DNA from: Roseburia hominis
GTDB taxonomy: Bacteria; Bacillota; Clostridia; Lachnospirales; Lachnospiraceae
Direction: 5' to 3'
DNA: 64,000 nt
NCBI GenBank assembly: GCA_021771815.1
Contig: JAETOE010000002.1
Location: 62,001 to 126,000, forward strand
Below the pieces are notes generated by a model. It was given only the letters and a program-made list of their open reading frames with translations. It was not told the origin of the DNA and searched no databases. Below are positions 44,606 through 53,730 of this stretch, one piece after another. A program made the translations under genes and the position numbers. Position 1 is the first letter of the stretch. The number at the start of each line of letters is the position of its first letter.

Positions 44606-45949
44606 TTATTCCTGCTCTGCTGCTTCCTGCGCTGCAAGGAACTCTGCGATCACTTCCGCCTTCACAGTCTTTGTGATCTCATATCCCTTGTACGCTGCAA
44701 GACCTTTGATCTTGTCCACTGTCAGCACGTTCAGTTCTTCTTCTGTCCATGCAGTCTTCTCGACCACAACTTCTTTTGTGCCAGTTTCTACGACATAGAC
44801 CATAGGTTCAAGCGCGGAAATGTCAAGCACAGTGAATGCGTTGTTGTCAAGCGGCTTTCCGTTGCCGTATAAGAAAGCTGCATACACTCTTTCGCGCTGT
44901 AAAAACTTGTAGCTGTCGTCATATTCGATCACGCCGTCTTTGCTTGTTCCCATTCCCATGAAGTATTTGTCAGCAATTCCGACCACGGCTTTTCCTGCCG
45001 GAACTTCTTCGCACTGAATCACGGTTGTCGGGTACGGCAGCACATCATTTGCAAACGTACCGTCTGGGCGCTGAACAGTTGTTGCAGGCATTACTTTTGC
45101 GAAATAGTCAACTGGATTGACTACCATGATCACCCCTGCCACTTTTCGCGGACGGTTGTTTCTGGAAAGTGCAAGCTTCGCAATGACTCCGCCGTACTGC
45201 TGCGCGTCGAATCGGGTGATCTTTACGGCTGCTTTGTCTGGGTACGGATCTTCTTCTGTTTTGCTTGCGGAAAGATCCTTCATCATTCCGATCGGCATAT
45301 CAATTCCAGTACCAGCCACAATCGCTTCTTCAAGTCCGCAGTAGATCGCGTCTTTTAATACCTCGCGAACGTAGCTGTCAAGCCACTGTGCGCCCAGATC
45401 CAGCATAGACTTCGCAACCGGCAGCCATGCAGTCAGGGAATTCAAAGTCATGTTCATTTTTTCGAATTCGCCTTCCAGTTCCTTTGTTACCTCTGCCGTA
45501 ATTGCTCCCCATTTTGCTTTCTGTTTTCCGTTTTTGCTCAAGATCCACTCTGTCACATAGGTTGTGTTCTGGAAGTTGATCGCTGCAAGAAGCGGGTGTT
45601 CTCTTCTTAAATCTTCGAACACGTCTTCAATGATTGTTTCCGGCATTGTCACTTCTAAAGAACTAAGTGCCTGCTTTGGATTGTCGGATTTCATTGCTTC
45701 AATCAGCTTTTCATAATACTTCTTTTCGCTGGAAGTCAGCTGACGAAGCCCTCTGGAAGATAACGCCTGCGCGTCAAGCTGTTCAATGTTTGCCACAGAC
45801 TGCGCCCTTTCCATGATCTCGTTCTGGATCCCCTCTGCCATGTCTGCCATTGCCTGCGCTACCCGTTCGGGATCGTTTGTCTTCAATGCTTCATTGAACT
45901 TCTGTGCAAGTTCTTCTCTGGTTAATGCCTTTACGTCTTTACTTTTCAT
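44606..45949 (-). CDS. HK97-fold major capsid protein with C-terminal HeH-like domain
   Basis: The 447-residue protein has a helical N-terminal scaffold-like region (about 1-100), then the HK97 fold (SSLEVTMPETIIEDVFEDL, IVAGTGIDMPIG, VVNPVDYF). The last ~47 residues (EEELNVLTVDKIKGLAAYKGY...) are an added helical domain shared with the tail tube protein. It directly follows the ClpP-like maturation protease. Confidence 0.93.
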   Translation of the reverse strand: MKSKDVKALTREELAQKFNEALKTNDPERVAQAMADMAEGIQNEIMERAQSVANIEQLDAQALSSRGLRQLTSSEKKYYEKLIEAMKSDNPKQALSSLEVTMPETIIEDVFEDLRREHPLLAAINFQNTTYVTEWILSKNGKQKAKWGAITAEVTKELEGEFEKMNMTLNSLTAWLPVAKSMLDLGAQWLDSYVREVLKDAIYCGLEEAIVAGTGIDMPIGMMKDLSASKTEEDPYPDKAAVKITRFDAQQYGGVIAKLALSRNNRPRKVAGVIMVVNPVDYFAKVMPATTVQRPDGTFANDVLPYPTTVIQCEEVPAGKAVVGIADKYFMGMGTSKDGVIEYDDSYKFLQRERVYAAFLYGNGKPLDNNAFTVLDISALEPMVYVVETGTKEVVVEKTAWTEEELNVLTVDKIKGLAAYKGYEITKTVKAEVIAEFLAAQEAAEQE

Positions 45950-45959
45950 TTTTTCTACC

Positions 45960-46847
45960 TCACTTTGAAAGATTTGTTTTCGCCGCCTGCGCTAATAAGG
46001 CAGCAAGGTTTTTTGACTGTTTCTTGTCGTCCTTTTTGTTTTTGTCGTCTTCTTCGTCGTCTTCGTCGTCTGTGTCATTCTCTTCGTCAGAATCGTCGTT
46101 CTGATCTTCGTTTTTCTTTTGTGCTGCGCCTTTGCAGAATGCAAGCAGTTCTGTTCTGAATGACTTCTGCTCTGCCATTGTTCTTCGAAGCTGCTGCAAC
46201 TGCTGCTGCACTGCTGCAAGCGCGTCTTCTGGATCTGCTTCCGTTTCTTTGTCCACTTCGTCAGCAAAGCCCATTTCCACTGCCTTGTCTGGTGTCAAAT
46301 AGGTTTCGTTGTTCATCATTTCGATCAACTCTTCTTCGCTGATTGTGGCGCGTTCAAGATAGATCTGTCGGTTTGATTCCATAAGAACGTCAAGATCGTC
46401 TGCTGCCTTCCGCAGATCTTCTGCGTTTCCGGCAATCGAAAGCCACATGTTGTGAATCAAAAGGCTTGTCCCCAGTCCCATGATCCTTCTGTCTGCCGCC
46501 TGCAAAATAACGGAAGCAATCGAATATGCGAAGCCGTCAACATATGCAATGATTTCTTTGCATTTTTTCCGCTTCAACATGTTATAGATCGCAATGCCTT
46601 CTTTCACTGATCCGCCATATGAATTGATATGAAGTTCGATTGTGTCAGTTTCCGACACTTCTTCAAGTGCTTTTTTGAAGAACTTTGCGGAAGTTTCGCT
46701 TTCGTCATATGACCATGTTGACCAGTTGAAATTCCCGTATTCCGAAACGTCGTCGTATATGTACAGCTTGACAATATTGCTTCCCGCCTGCTGCCGGAAA
46801 CAATAATGCGCCTGCGCTTGTGTCTGTCCTTTTTCTGCTGTCTTCAC
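45960..46847 (-). CDS. ClpP-like head maturation protease
   Basis: The start is probably GTG at 46847, right after the portal stop and behind AAAGGGG; a TTG at 46871 is the alternative. The 295-residue protein has the ClpP-like pattern INSYGGSVKEGIAIYN, DGFAYSIASVI (Ser109) and IHNMW (His132). It should cut the capsid N-terminal scaffold. The C terminus is a long acidic/basic run (DSDEENDTDDEDDEEDDK), possibly scaffold-like. Confidence 0.9.
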   Translation of the reverse strand: MKTAEKGQTQAQAHYCFRQQAGSNIVKLYIYDDVSEYGNFNWSTWSYDESETSAKFFKKALEEVSETDTIELHINSYGGSVKEGIAIYNMLKRKKCKEIIAYVDGFAYSIASVILQAADRRIMGLGTSLLIHNMWLSIAGNAEDLRKAADDLDVLMESNRQIYLERATISEEELIEMMNNETYLTPDKAVEMGFADEVDKETEADPEDALAAVQQQLQQLRRTMAEQKSFRTELLAFCKGAAQKKNEDQNDDSDEENDTDDEDDEEDDKNKKDDKKQSKNLAALLAQAAKTNLSK

Positions 46848-46848
46848 C

Positions 46849-47997
46849 TTATTCACCCCTTTCTTGTCCAAGATGATCCATTTGTTCTGCTTCTGTGTAG
46901 TTTTTAGTTATATAGTGCTTTTGTGACCAGTCAGTCTTCAAAGCTGTGTCACCCAGTTTGGTTCGAAGTTCGTCTATACAATACAGACCACTTCGAAGAA
47001 GTCCTTCCGCATTCGTTGACTGTTCGAACACGTCAATGTGCTGAATGCAGTTCGTGTTTATGTCTATGTAGTTGCCTTTTGCAAACTGCTTTGCGCCGTA
47101 ACGCTTGCGCGTGATCTCTTCTCCGAATTTTTCAGTGACTGGATCAATGGCAAACGTCAGAAAATTCTTTGTGATTTTCTCCACGTCAGAAACGTCGCCC
47201 AGCATTAAGGCTTTCGGGATTTTGAACGCCCTGCCTGCAAGTTCGAATTCATAATTGATTCGTTCGTTCAGATCTGCTGGCGTCGGTGTCGCAGTGCTTT
47301 TTGTAACGTCTGTGTATTTGTAGCCAGACGTCAGCGGCAGGACGGCTTGCGCTGATTCGAAGAACGGCTTGAATCTGTTGTTGATCAACTCTTGCAGTTT
47401 TTCCGTGAAGTCTTTCTGTGCCGACGTCTGTGCGTCTATGTCCAGAATGCCTTTCTGTCCATTCGCTCTGATCAGACTGCGGATTGCTTTTGCGACTGTT
47501 TGACCGTAACTTGTGTACGATCCTTCCAGCCGCTGCTTCACGTCAATGTTATTCAGCTGCATGTATATGACGTCGCTTGCCGGAAAGCTTTTTTGAAGTG
47601 TCATGTTCCCGATTGTCACATTGCTGAATACGTCTTCATACAGCGCATATTCCCTTCGGGTGAAAGAATCTGCAACATACAGTTTCCCGCCGACTTCAAC
47701 AATCAAAGCTTCGTTGTCATAACATAAATTCGTAATGAATTTCTGAATCATGTCGCTGCTGTTTTCGTTCTGGTTCGGCTCATAGTTCCACAGAAAATAT
47801 TCTTCTTTTCTCTGCGGTTCGTTTTTTATGAATGTTCGGACTTCACACTTTGCAATGGTGCTGGCAATCATATTCACGGCGCACGCCGTCGCCAGTTCTT
47901 TGAAGAAAACTTCTGTGATTTCCTCTTCAACTTGCATTTTCAATGTGATTTGCTGCTTTTTTCCGAATGCTCTTGCAAAAAAATCTGCTGCTTTCAT
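46849..47997 (-). CDS. Phage portal protein (HK97 family)
   Basis: The 382-residue protein lies between large terminase and protease. It shows LWNYEPNQNENS, a stretch common in Firmicute phage portals, and LEGSYTSYG with later IPKALMLGDVSDVEK. Twelve copies form the DNA channel at the head vertex. Confidence 0.9.
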   Translation of the reverse strand: MKAADFFARAFGKKQQITLKMQVEEEITEVFFKELATACAVNMIASTIAKCEVRTFIKNEPQRKEEYFLWNYEPNQNENSSDMIQKFITNLCYDNEALIVEVGGKLYVADSFTRREYALYEDVFSNVTIGNMTLQKSFPASDVIYMQLNNIDVKQRLEGSYTSYGQTVAKAIRSLIRANGQKGILDIDAQTSAQKDFTEKLQELINNRFKPFFESAQAVLPLTSGYKYTDVTKSTATPTPADLNERINYEFELAGRAFKIPKALMLGDVSDVEKITKNFLTFAIDPVTEKFGEEITRKRYGAKQFAKGNYIDINTNCIQHIDVFEQSTNAEGLLRSGLYCIDELRTKLGDTALKTDWSQKHYITKNYTEAEQMDHLGQERGE

Positions 47998-48014
47998 TTT
48001 TTCTTTTCACCCCC

Positions 48015-49682
48015 TTACATGATAAATACTGGCAGAATGTCGCTTCCTTGCTGCTCTTCGGGAATCTTTTCGTGTTCAGTCATTGCGCCCACGAACGCGA
48101 AAAAGCCGTCTGTCTTCCTGCTCTTCGCTTCAATCTTTTGGTATTCGTAATTTCCATACTTTTTCGACTTCACTTTTTTTGTGTTGTTTGTGTACCAGCG
48201 CATGATCGAAGAATCGCCATAGACGATATTGTGGTTTCTGAATGCGCTGTCAATTATCGGTTCAACTTTTATTTTGTCGGAAGGTCTGATCAGCTTGATA
48301 TTCTTGTTTTCATAGCTGATCCCCAGCCTTTCAAGTGCTGTTTTCATCAGTGCATATCTGTAATCGTCAAGCGTTGTCATTTGTATGGAATATGTTTGCA
48401 TTTGTTCTTCGATCCAGTCTGCGATCAAGCTTGTGTCGATTTCGGGGGCGTCAACAAATTCAAGTTCGCCCGCTTCTTCTGCTTCGTGCAATGGGTATTT
48501 TATACGCGGCAGATCTGCGCTGTTTTTACATACCCACGTTTTTTGCTTCCAGACGAATTTTGCGCCGCGTTTGGTCAATACTCCCGCAGAAGCAAAGTCA
48601 TTGATCTTTGTATAATCAATGCCAATGACTGCCATTTCGCCTTGAATCGGTGCTTCAACTTCCTGCTTTGTTGCAAGAATGTTTTCCCAGCTTGTCAATT
48701 CGACTTCGCTGTTTCCTTGACGCCAGTTCATGCGCTTCGTCATAAAGTCGCTGCTGGAAGATCTGTTTTCCAGCCATTCAGCATATTCTTTGCGCGTTTC
48801 TTCTAAAAGGTTCGGAAGATACTGCAAGGACGGATTTGCTTTGTACCAGTTTTCTTCGTCGTGAACCTCTTCTTTGTCGTCGATCGCGCAAATGAACGGA
48901 AGAAAGCCATTGTCCTTGATCTCCCCGTCAAGAATTTTCTGTGATTTCTCGATCAGATCGTCCAGAACTCCGTCGCATACGTCGCCGTTTGTCGTGACAT
49001 ATGTGCGGCGCGGGTGTGGTTTTTTCCCCAGTGCCGTTGTGAAAACCTTGATATTATCGTAATTTTCATACGCGTGAACTTCGTCGAAATCAACTTTCCC
49101 AGATCGCAAGCCGTCTTTTGACTTTGCATTGTTCGTTCTGTACTTGATTTTTGACTTGTTCTTTCTTCCGGTTATCACTTCTTTGTTCCAGTAGAAGAAT
49201 CTTTTCATTTTTTTCGTATGTGCTGGATTTTCAAGAATGTTGTAGATGTCGTCGAATGATGTGCGTGCCTGCTCTTCTGCTGTGGCACATATATCAATGT
49301 CATACTGCTTTATTTCGCAATATGGACTGATCAAACAGAAATCTTCAAACGCCAGATAGCCGTTTTTTCCTGCTCCCCTCGATACCATAACAAAAAGATC
49401 TGGAAAGCGCGGCAGTCCGTCTTGTCTGAATGTGCAAATGTGCAATGTGAATATAAATTTTTCCCATTCAAAAAGCTGGAAGTCGAAATATTTTTGCAAC
49501 GATAAATATTTCGAAAGTTGGTCTGTTTTTATGATTAAATCTTCATTTTCGAATACTTTTTTGACGAATTTGACAAGTTTTTTCTGCCATTTTGACACCC
49601 TTTTGAAGCCTTTTTTGCCCCCATTTTCGACCATTGAAAAGTATTCTTGCAGTTCTGGAATGTCCCTATAATTCGTCGCCAT
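48015..49682 (-). CDS. Terminase large subunit
   Basis: The ATPase/nuclease packages DNA into the head. The ~555-residue protein has a Walker-A-like VSRGAGKN (about 100-107), Walker B within KVDFDEVHAY, and a nuclease domain with AVIGIDYTKINDFAS and a later LDDYRYA. The start is MATNYRD (49682) or the in-frame MVAS at 49694; both overlap the small subunit gene. Confidence 0.93.
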   Translation of the reverse strand: MATNYRDIPELQEYFSMVENGGKKGFKRVSKWQKKLVKFVKKVFENEDLIIKTDQLSKYLSLQKYFDFQLFEWEKFIFTLHICTFRQDGLPRFPDLFVMVSRGAGKNGYLAFEDFCLISPYCEIKQYDIDICATAEEQARTSFDDIYNILENPAHTKKMKRFFYWNKEVITGRKNKSKIKYRTNNAKSKDGLRSGKVDFDEVHAYENYDNIKVFTTALGKKPHPRRTYVTTNGDVCDGVLDDLIEKSQKILDGEIKDNGFLPFICAIDDKEEVHDEENWYKANPSLQYLPNLLEETRKEYAEWLENRSSSSDFMTKRMNWRQGNSEVELTSWENILATKQEVEAPIQGEMAVIGIDYTKINDFASAGVLTKRGAKFVWKQKTWVCKNSADLPRIKYPLHEAEEAGELEFVDAPEIDTSLIADWIEEQMQTYSIQMTTLDDYRYALMKTALERLGISYENKNIKLIRPSDKIKVEPIIDSAFRNHNIVYGDSSIMRWYTNNTKKVKSKKYGNYEYQKIEAKSRKTDGFFAFVGAMTEHEKIPEEQQGSDILPVFIM

Positions 49683-50031
49683 ACTCGCCACCACCTATCG
49701 CGGCACTGGCTTTCAGTCCCAATTCCGACAGAAGCTTCAACATTTGCGCGTTTGTCTTATTGAACATGTCCACAGCTTCATTTTTCTTGAAGCCAGACTG
49801 CCCGCCGCCGTTGTTATAAGGCACGATTGTTCCGCGTTTCTGAATGTCTTCTATCAACAAAGTTTTCGTGACGTACATTGCCATGTAGTCGTCGATCATG
49901 TCTTCAAAGAACTTCCCGAAAGTGCCGTTCGCTTCCAGCTGATCCCGAAGATCCGCTTCGATCTCTTTATACTTTTTTGTCCTTGTGATCCGCTTCACGT
50001 CACCGCTTCTGTTGTCTGTTGCTTTTGCCAT
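49666..50031 (-). CDS. Terminase small subunit (P27-like)
   Basis: The 121-residue protein resembles P27-family small terminases: YKEIEADLRDQLEANGTFGKFFEDMIDDYMAMY and a later FKKNEAVDMFNKTNAQMLKLL split over two helices. It binds the packaging site. The start MAKATDN is 50031; an upstream ATG at 50052 is possible. Confidence 0.85.
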   Translation of the reverse strand: MAKATDNRSGDVKRITRTKKYKEIEADLRDQLEANGTFGKFFEDMIDDYMAMYVTKTLLIEDIQKRGTIVPYNNGGGQSGFKKNEAVDMFNKTNAQMLKLLSELGLKASAAIGGGEYGDEL

Positions 50032-50137
50032 ATAGACCACCCCCTTACGCACGCGCGATTTTCCGTTTTGTCAACCCCCTGCCCCGATTCCCCTTGCAAA
50101 TTGAAAATCCGATTCTTTTTGGGCGGGGGGTATAGTG

Positions 50138-50500
50138 TCACCAGCGTTCTTCGTTCACAAAATGTTCTTTTTTTGATTCTGTCTTCACTCGCTTGTCTGG
50201 GTGCTGCTCATTGTGGCAGCTTTCGCAAAGCGGGATCAAGTTCTGATATACCTTGCCGTTGAATTCATATGTCCTTGACATAGCAAGGCGCGGGTGCTTT
50301 CTTACCCACTGCACATGATGAACGCTTCGTGCTGGTGTATGAATGCCGCGCTTCTTGCACAGCTGGCATTCGTTGTTGTTCTCTTTCTTGATCTGCTCTG
50401 ATAGTTCGCGCCATTCGCGCCACTTATAGAACTTTTCAAGCTTGTCTTCTTTTATCAGCTGAAGGATCCACGCTTCCAGCTGGTCTTCTGTCATAGTCAT
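50138..50500 (-). CDS. HNH endonuclease
   Basis: The 120-residue protein has a CxxC/HNH zinc nuclease: CQLCKKRG, SVHHVQWVRKHP, and LIPLCESCHNEQHP. HNH proteins beside terminase assist genome cutting during packaging in many HK97-type phages. It is the first gene after the strong terminator at 50570. Confidence 0.9.
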   Translation of the reverse strand: MTMTEDQLEAWILQLIKEDKLEKFYKWREWRELSEQIKKENNNECQLCKKRGIHTPARSVHHVQWVRKHPRLAMSRTYEFNGKVYQNLIPLCESCHNEQHPDKRVKTESKKEHFVNEERW

Positions 50501-50560
50501 AGAATCGCGCCTTTGAATGCCAGTGCCGCCGAAGCGACACTGGACGAAGGAAAGTTTTGC

Positions 50561-50608
50561 AAACAAAAAGACACACACAACAAACATTCGTCGTCTGTTG
50601 TGTGTGTC
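50561..50608 (-). terminator. Terminator between early and late phage regions
   Basis: A perfect 13-bp stem (50570-50582 with 50596-50608, 13-nt loop) is followed on the minus strand by CTTTTTG. It lies between SSB and the HNH-terminase genes and likely separates early and late transcription. An antitermination or late promoter should exist downstream, but I found none clearly. Confidence 0.75.
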
Positions 50609-50712
50609 GCTTGTTCACGCCTTAATGATAGCACATGTTGAATATTTCTTCAATGATTTCTTTTCGGTGCTTCCTGCGGCTTCTGGCGCGTCTGTGCGTT
50701 GCCTTTTGCGTA

Positions 50713-51129
50713 TTAGTCAAACGGCAGCTGATCTTCGATTCCGTCTGGTATGTTCATAAAACCGTCGCCGTTGTCTGGCTGCTCCGCTTATGCCTGCTGC
50801 CCTGCTGCCGCTTTGCTTTCTGCGAACTCCCATTCTTCGATCACAACGTCTGTCGTGTTCACCCTCTGCCCGCCTTCGTTTGTATAGCTTCCCGTCTGGA
50901 TCCTTCCAGACACTGCAATCTTCGAACCTTTGTGCAAATACTTTTCTGCGCTCTCCGCAGATTTCCCGAATATTACACAAGAAACAAAGTCTGCGCCTGC
51001 GTCCCTTCCCCTTCTGTCTACTGCCAGACTGAAACGAACAATGCACAACTGTTCTTGTGAATTTTTCTTTTGTCCCCAGCGCACTTCTGGATCCCTTGTC
51101 AATCTCCCTAAAAGTATGACTTTGTTCAT
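50713..51129 (-). pseudogene. ssb: Single-stranded DNA-binding protein, interrupted by an in-frame TAA before the acidic tip
   Basis: The first 113 residues (MNKVILLGRLTRDPEVRW... to AGQQA) are a full SSB OB fold. After the TAA at 50788-50790 the same frame continues for 24 codons to IEDQLPFD and stop at 50713, which is the classic SSB C-terminal acidic tip that binds partner proteins. The gene is therefore full length apart from one stop codon (one base from CAA, GAA or AAA). The OB fold can still be made, but without the tip unless read-through occurs. Confidence 0.85.
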
Positions 51130-51145
51130 GTCTGTTGCCCTCTGC

Positions 51146-51238
51146 TTACTTCTTTTTTCTGTTGCCTATTATTGACAGCGCAACGATTGTCGCGCAAATA
51201 ATAGCTGTGATGATAACTGCTGTCAAATTGATTGCCAT
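51146..51238 (-). CDS. Very small membrane peptide (30 aa)
   Basis: A 30-codon frame (MAINLTAVIITAIICA...NRKKK) has an AAAGGAAG binding site at good spacing, one hydrophobic helix and a basic end. It sits in the run of tiny membrane proteins before SSB. Function unknown. Confidence 0.5.
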   Translation of the reverse strand: MAINLTAVIITAIICATIVALSIIGNRKKK

Positions 51239-51242
51239 GTTT

Positions 51243-51458
51243 TCACTTCCTTTCTGCTGCTTTGTACGCCGCCATTATTGCAAACGTGACTGGGAAGAAA
51301 ACCCCTGCTGCCACGCTGTACACCAGAATTATTTTTCTGTCGTTTCTGGCTTCTGTCTTGCCTGCTGCCTTCAAGTACATGAACACTGCTGCGAATATTG
51401 CCAGTTCCACATAAATGAAGGCTGCTACCGATAGAAGCACAACTGCTGCCACATTCAT
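51243..51458 (-). CDS. Small membrane protein (71 aa), two helices
   Basis: Two hydrophobic segments (about 5-30 and 46-64) flank a charged loop. Overlaps the upstream small gene by 4 nt. Function unknown; such pairs of tiny membrane proteins may affect lysis or superinfection, which is speculation. Confidence 0.55.
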   Translation of the reverse strand: MNVAAVVLLSVAAFIYVELAIFAAVFMYLKAAGKTEARNDRKIILVYSVAAGVFFPVTFAIMAAYKAAERK

Positions 51459-51634
51459 TCTTCATGCCCTTCTTTCTTTGTCTTGTTATCTCCTGCCGTC
51501 CCGTCCCTTGTATGCCGCATGATGTTTCCGGCTTCCTTGACTGCTGCCACTGAACAAATAAAGACCACTAAGGCTGCCACCGCTACCGTTGCAATTATTG
51601 CTTTCACTGTCCGCGCTCCCTTCTTGCTTGACAT
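51455..51634 (-). CDS. Small membrane protein (59 aa)
   Basis: Start MSSKKGARTVKA is followed by one hydrophobic helix (IIATVAVAALVVFICSVAAV) and a charged tail. The ribosome site is weak. It is the first of three consecutive tiny membrane proteins. Unknown function. Confidence 0.5.
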   Translation of the reverse strand: MSSKKGARTVKAIIATVAVAALVVFICSVAAVKEAGNIMRHTRDGTAGDNKTKKEGHEE

Positions 51635-51849
51635 TTCTGCACAAGAAGTTTCAAGCTGATCAATTCTGGTTCTGTCAGATATTCGCAACAATCTGCCAGA
51701 TCGGAAGCGGCTTCATATCTGTCCGCTTCTTCCTGCGTCAGCTGCAATTCCTCTGCGTCTTCTACCTCTGCCGCTTCGTCCTTCTTGTCCGTTCCGAATT
51801 CCAGTTTCTTTTCTTCTCCGTCGATTTTCAATGACAATTCTATCTTCAT
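51604..51849 (-). CDS. Small acidic phage protein (81 aa)
   Basis: MKIELSLKIDGEEKKLEFG leads into an acidic helical region. Overlaps the parB stop by 4 nt, indicating coupling. No family recognised; the short beta start resembles many small phage early proteins. Confidence 0.6.
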   Translation of the reverse strand: MKIELSLKIDGEEKKLEFGTDKKDEAAEVEDAEELQLTQEEADRYEAASDLADCCEYLTEPELISLKLLVQKCQARRERGQ

Positions 51850-52784
51850 ACTGTTTCCCCCACGTCTTCAAGACCATATTCACGCTTTCTTCTCTTGCAG
51901 TCTTCCAGCATAGCTTCCAGAATCCGCACTTCTTCTTCGTTCATGTAGATATAATATTTTTCAAGCATTTTCAGTGCATGAAGGCGGCGGGCGTTTTCCT
52001 TCTCTTCTTCCGTTGTGTCGGTATCTGACACATGCGGCTGCAACTGCTCCTGCGTTGCCTTGTTCTGCTTGTCTTCTTTCTTTCCCTCTGCCATTTCGCG
52101 GATCTGTTCGCTTTTTACGTCTTCGCCTGCTGCCGCAGCTTCCGCAATGGTGTTCTGATCTTCTTCTGGAAGTCGGCTTGCTTCCGCAGCTGACGTCATG
52201 TTCAAATTGCCTTCTTTCAGCTGTTCTTTCACGCTGTCCGTGGCGTTGTTGTTGATCCTCTCCAACTCTCCCACCGTAGCAGAAGAAACGCCCAGAATCT
52301 GTGCCACATATTCGCGTGTTCTGGTTCCTTTTTCCGGCTTGAATGTTCCTTCCTTCTTTGCCTGCTGCAAAACTTCCTTCCACTCTGCCGCCTGCGTCAT
52401 TCTGTCATAGTCAGTCATTTTCCGATTGAACGTATTGCCGATCAGCAGCTGGATTCTGAATTCAACTTCCGTCATGTCCTTATAACGGCAGTTTACCATT
52501 GCGAACTGTTCTTCGCCCTCTCTGACCAGAAGATCTGTTGCTTCGATTCTTCTGTGTCCAGATACAAGCCAGTATTCGCCATTCACGCGCCCCAGAACAA
52601 GCGGCTGCTGCAACTCTCCTGCCATTTGAATTCCCGCTGCCAGTTCTTCGATTTCGTCCATGCTGTATTTGTTGTGCTTCGTTACGATAATGTCTTTGTA
52701 ATTCAGTTTGATTTCTTCGAACTGTTCCACGTTCGCGGATCCTGCCGTCTTGCTGTTTAATATGTCCATGATATTGAATGCCAT
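51846..52784 (-). CDS. parB: ParB-like partition / nuclease-fold DNA-binding protein
   Basis: The 312-residue protein starts MAFNIMDIL after GGGAAAGG. It has the ParB N-terminal motif WLVSGHRRIEAT, a helix-turn-helix middle (TREYVAQILGVSSATVGELERI) and a charged C terminus. Directly follows parA by 5 nt. It should bind centromere-like sites; none was found with certainty. Confidence 0.87.
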   Translation of the reverse strand: MAFNIMDILNSKTAGSANVEQFEEIKLNYKDIIVTKHNKYSMDEIEELAAGIQMAGELQQPLVLGRVNGEYWLVSGHRRIEATDLLVREGEEQFAMVNCRYKDMTEVEFRIQLLIGNTFNRKMTDYDRMTQAAEWKEVLQQAKKEGTFKPEKGTRTREYVAQILGVSSATVGELERINNNATDSVKEQLKEGNLNMTSAAEASRLPEEDQNTIAEAAAAGEDVKSEQIREMAEGKKEDKQNKATQEQLQPHVSDTDTTEEEKENARRLHALKMLEKYYIYMNEEEVRILEAMLEDCKRRKREYGLEDVGETV

Positions 52785-52789
52785 GTCGT

Positions 52790-53536
52790 CTATTCCTTTC
52801 CCAGATATTCTTTGATCATTTTTCTGTAGTCCACCGCGGCAGCACACATCAACGAATAACCGTCAAGCGGCTGCTTGTAATATGTCGCGCTGTCCACCTT
52901 CTTCGAAAATCTGATTTTGGTTTTGAATACCTCTGCCGAACAATTTTCCCGAAGCCATTCTTCCGCAGCTTCGCTTTCCGGCGTCTTTATGAAGTCCGTG
53001 ATCAGCACTGAAATTTTCTTCAAGTCCTTATTCAGTGCTTTCAGCTGCCCGATTGTTTCTGTGATCATTTCCGTTCCGTCTAAAGCCCAGTTGTCAAGCT
53101 TCACTGGAACGATCACTTCGTCAGAAGCACACAGCGCATTGATCACGCACATTCCCACGGCTGGCGGATTGTCAATGATACAGAAGTCATATTCCTGCAT
53201 TTTCTTTTGCAGAAACATCTTCATTCTGTTGTCTTGTCTGTCATTGCTTTTCAGCAATTCATTTTCTGCCGTTTCCAGTGTCATGTTTGCATTGATCACG
53301 TCAAGCCCTTGATTTGTCACCCATATCACCGGATCCCCGCCTTCCAGAATTCTTGCCGCCCCGCATGTGGCGTCTTTTATGTACTTCCCGAAAAACTGGC
53401 TTGTGTTCCCCTGCTTGTCGTTGTCAATCAAAAGCACGCGCTTCCCCCAGCGATTCGCCAGCAATGCTGCCATGTTGATTGCGGTTGTTGTCTTTCCGAC
53501 ACCGCCTTTCAGATTGATCACTGATATTATTTTCAT
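52790..53536 (-). CDS. parA: ParA-family partition ATPase
   Basis: The 248-residue protein has the deviant Walker A KGGVGKTTTAIN (about 10-21) and IIDNPPAVG as switch/Walker B, typical of ParA/Soj. With ParB it would segregate a plasmid-like form or organise phage DNA. Start at 53536 chosen by the standard MKIISVINLKGG onset; a longer frame upstream is spurious. Confidence 0.92.
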   Translation of the reverse strand: MKIISVINLKGGVGKTTTAINMAALLANRWGKRVLLIDNDKQGNTSQFFGKYIKDATCGAARILEGGDPVIWVTNQGLDVINANMTLETAENELLKSNDRQDNRMKMFLQKKMQEYDFCIIDNPPAVGMCVINALCASDEVIVPVKLDNWALDGTEMITETIGQLKALNKDLKKISVLITDFIKTPESEAAEEWLRENCSAEVFKTKIRFSKKVDSATYYKQPLDGYSLMCAAAVDYRKMIKEYLGKE

Positions 53537-53723
53537 TTTCCCTTTTCCTTTCCTTCGTTTGCTTTCGTTCTGCTGCCTTCTTCGATATTCCTTTTCTGTC
53601 CGCCCATTCGCATGTGTACGCTTCTTTCTTTGTCCGAAATTTCTTTCCACACACATTGCACATGTACGGAACCTTTCTGGATCTTCCTTTCCAGTCAATG
53701 ATCGGCTTCGGCATGTTCGCCAC
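53424..53723 (-). CDS. Small zinc-finger phage protein
   Basis: The first ~40 residues hold CNVCGKKFRTKKEAYTC, a C2-type zinc finger, followed by a basic helix. The frame runs 113 nt into parA, so the real end is unclear but no earlier stop exists. Possibly a DNA-binding early protein. Confidence 0.55.
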   Translation of the reverse strand: MANMPKPIIDWKGRSRKVPYMCNVCGKKFRTKKEAYTCEWADRKGISKKAAERKQTKERKRENENNISDQSERRCRKDNNRNQHGSIAGESLGEARAFD

Positions 53724-53730
53724 CGCCTTT

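Noticed and set aside
50788-50790. Stop-codon reassignment (TAA as sense) in the phage
   Set aside because: Other phage genes use TAA as a normal terminal stop (for example the tail chaperone and the portal), so a local mutation or read-through is simpler.
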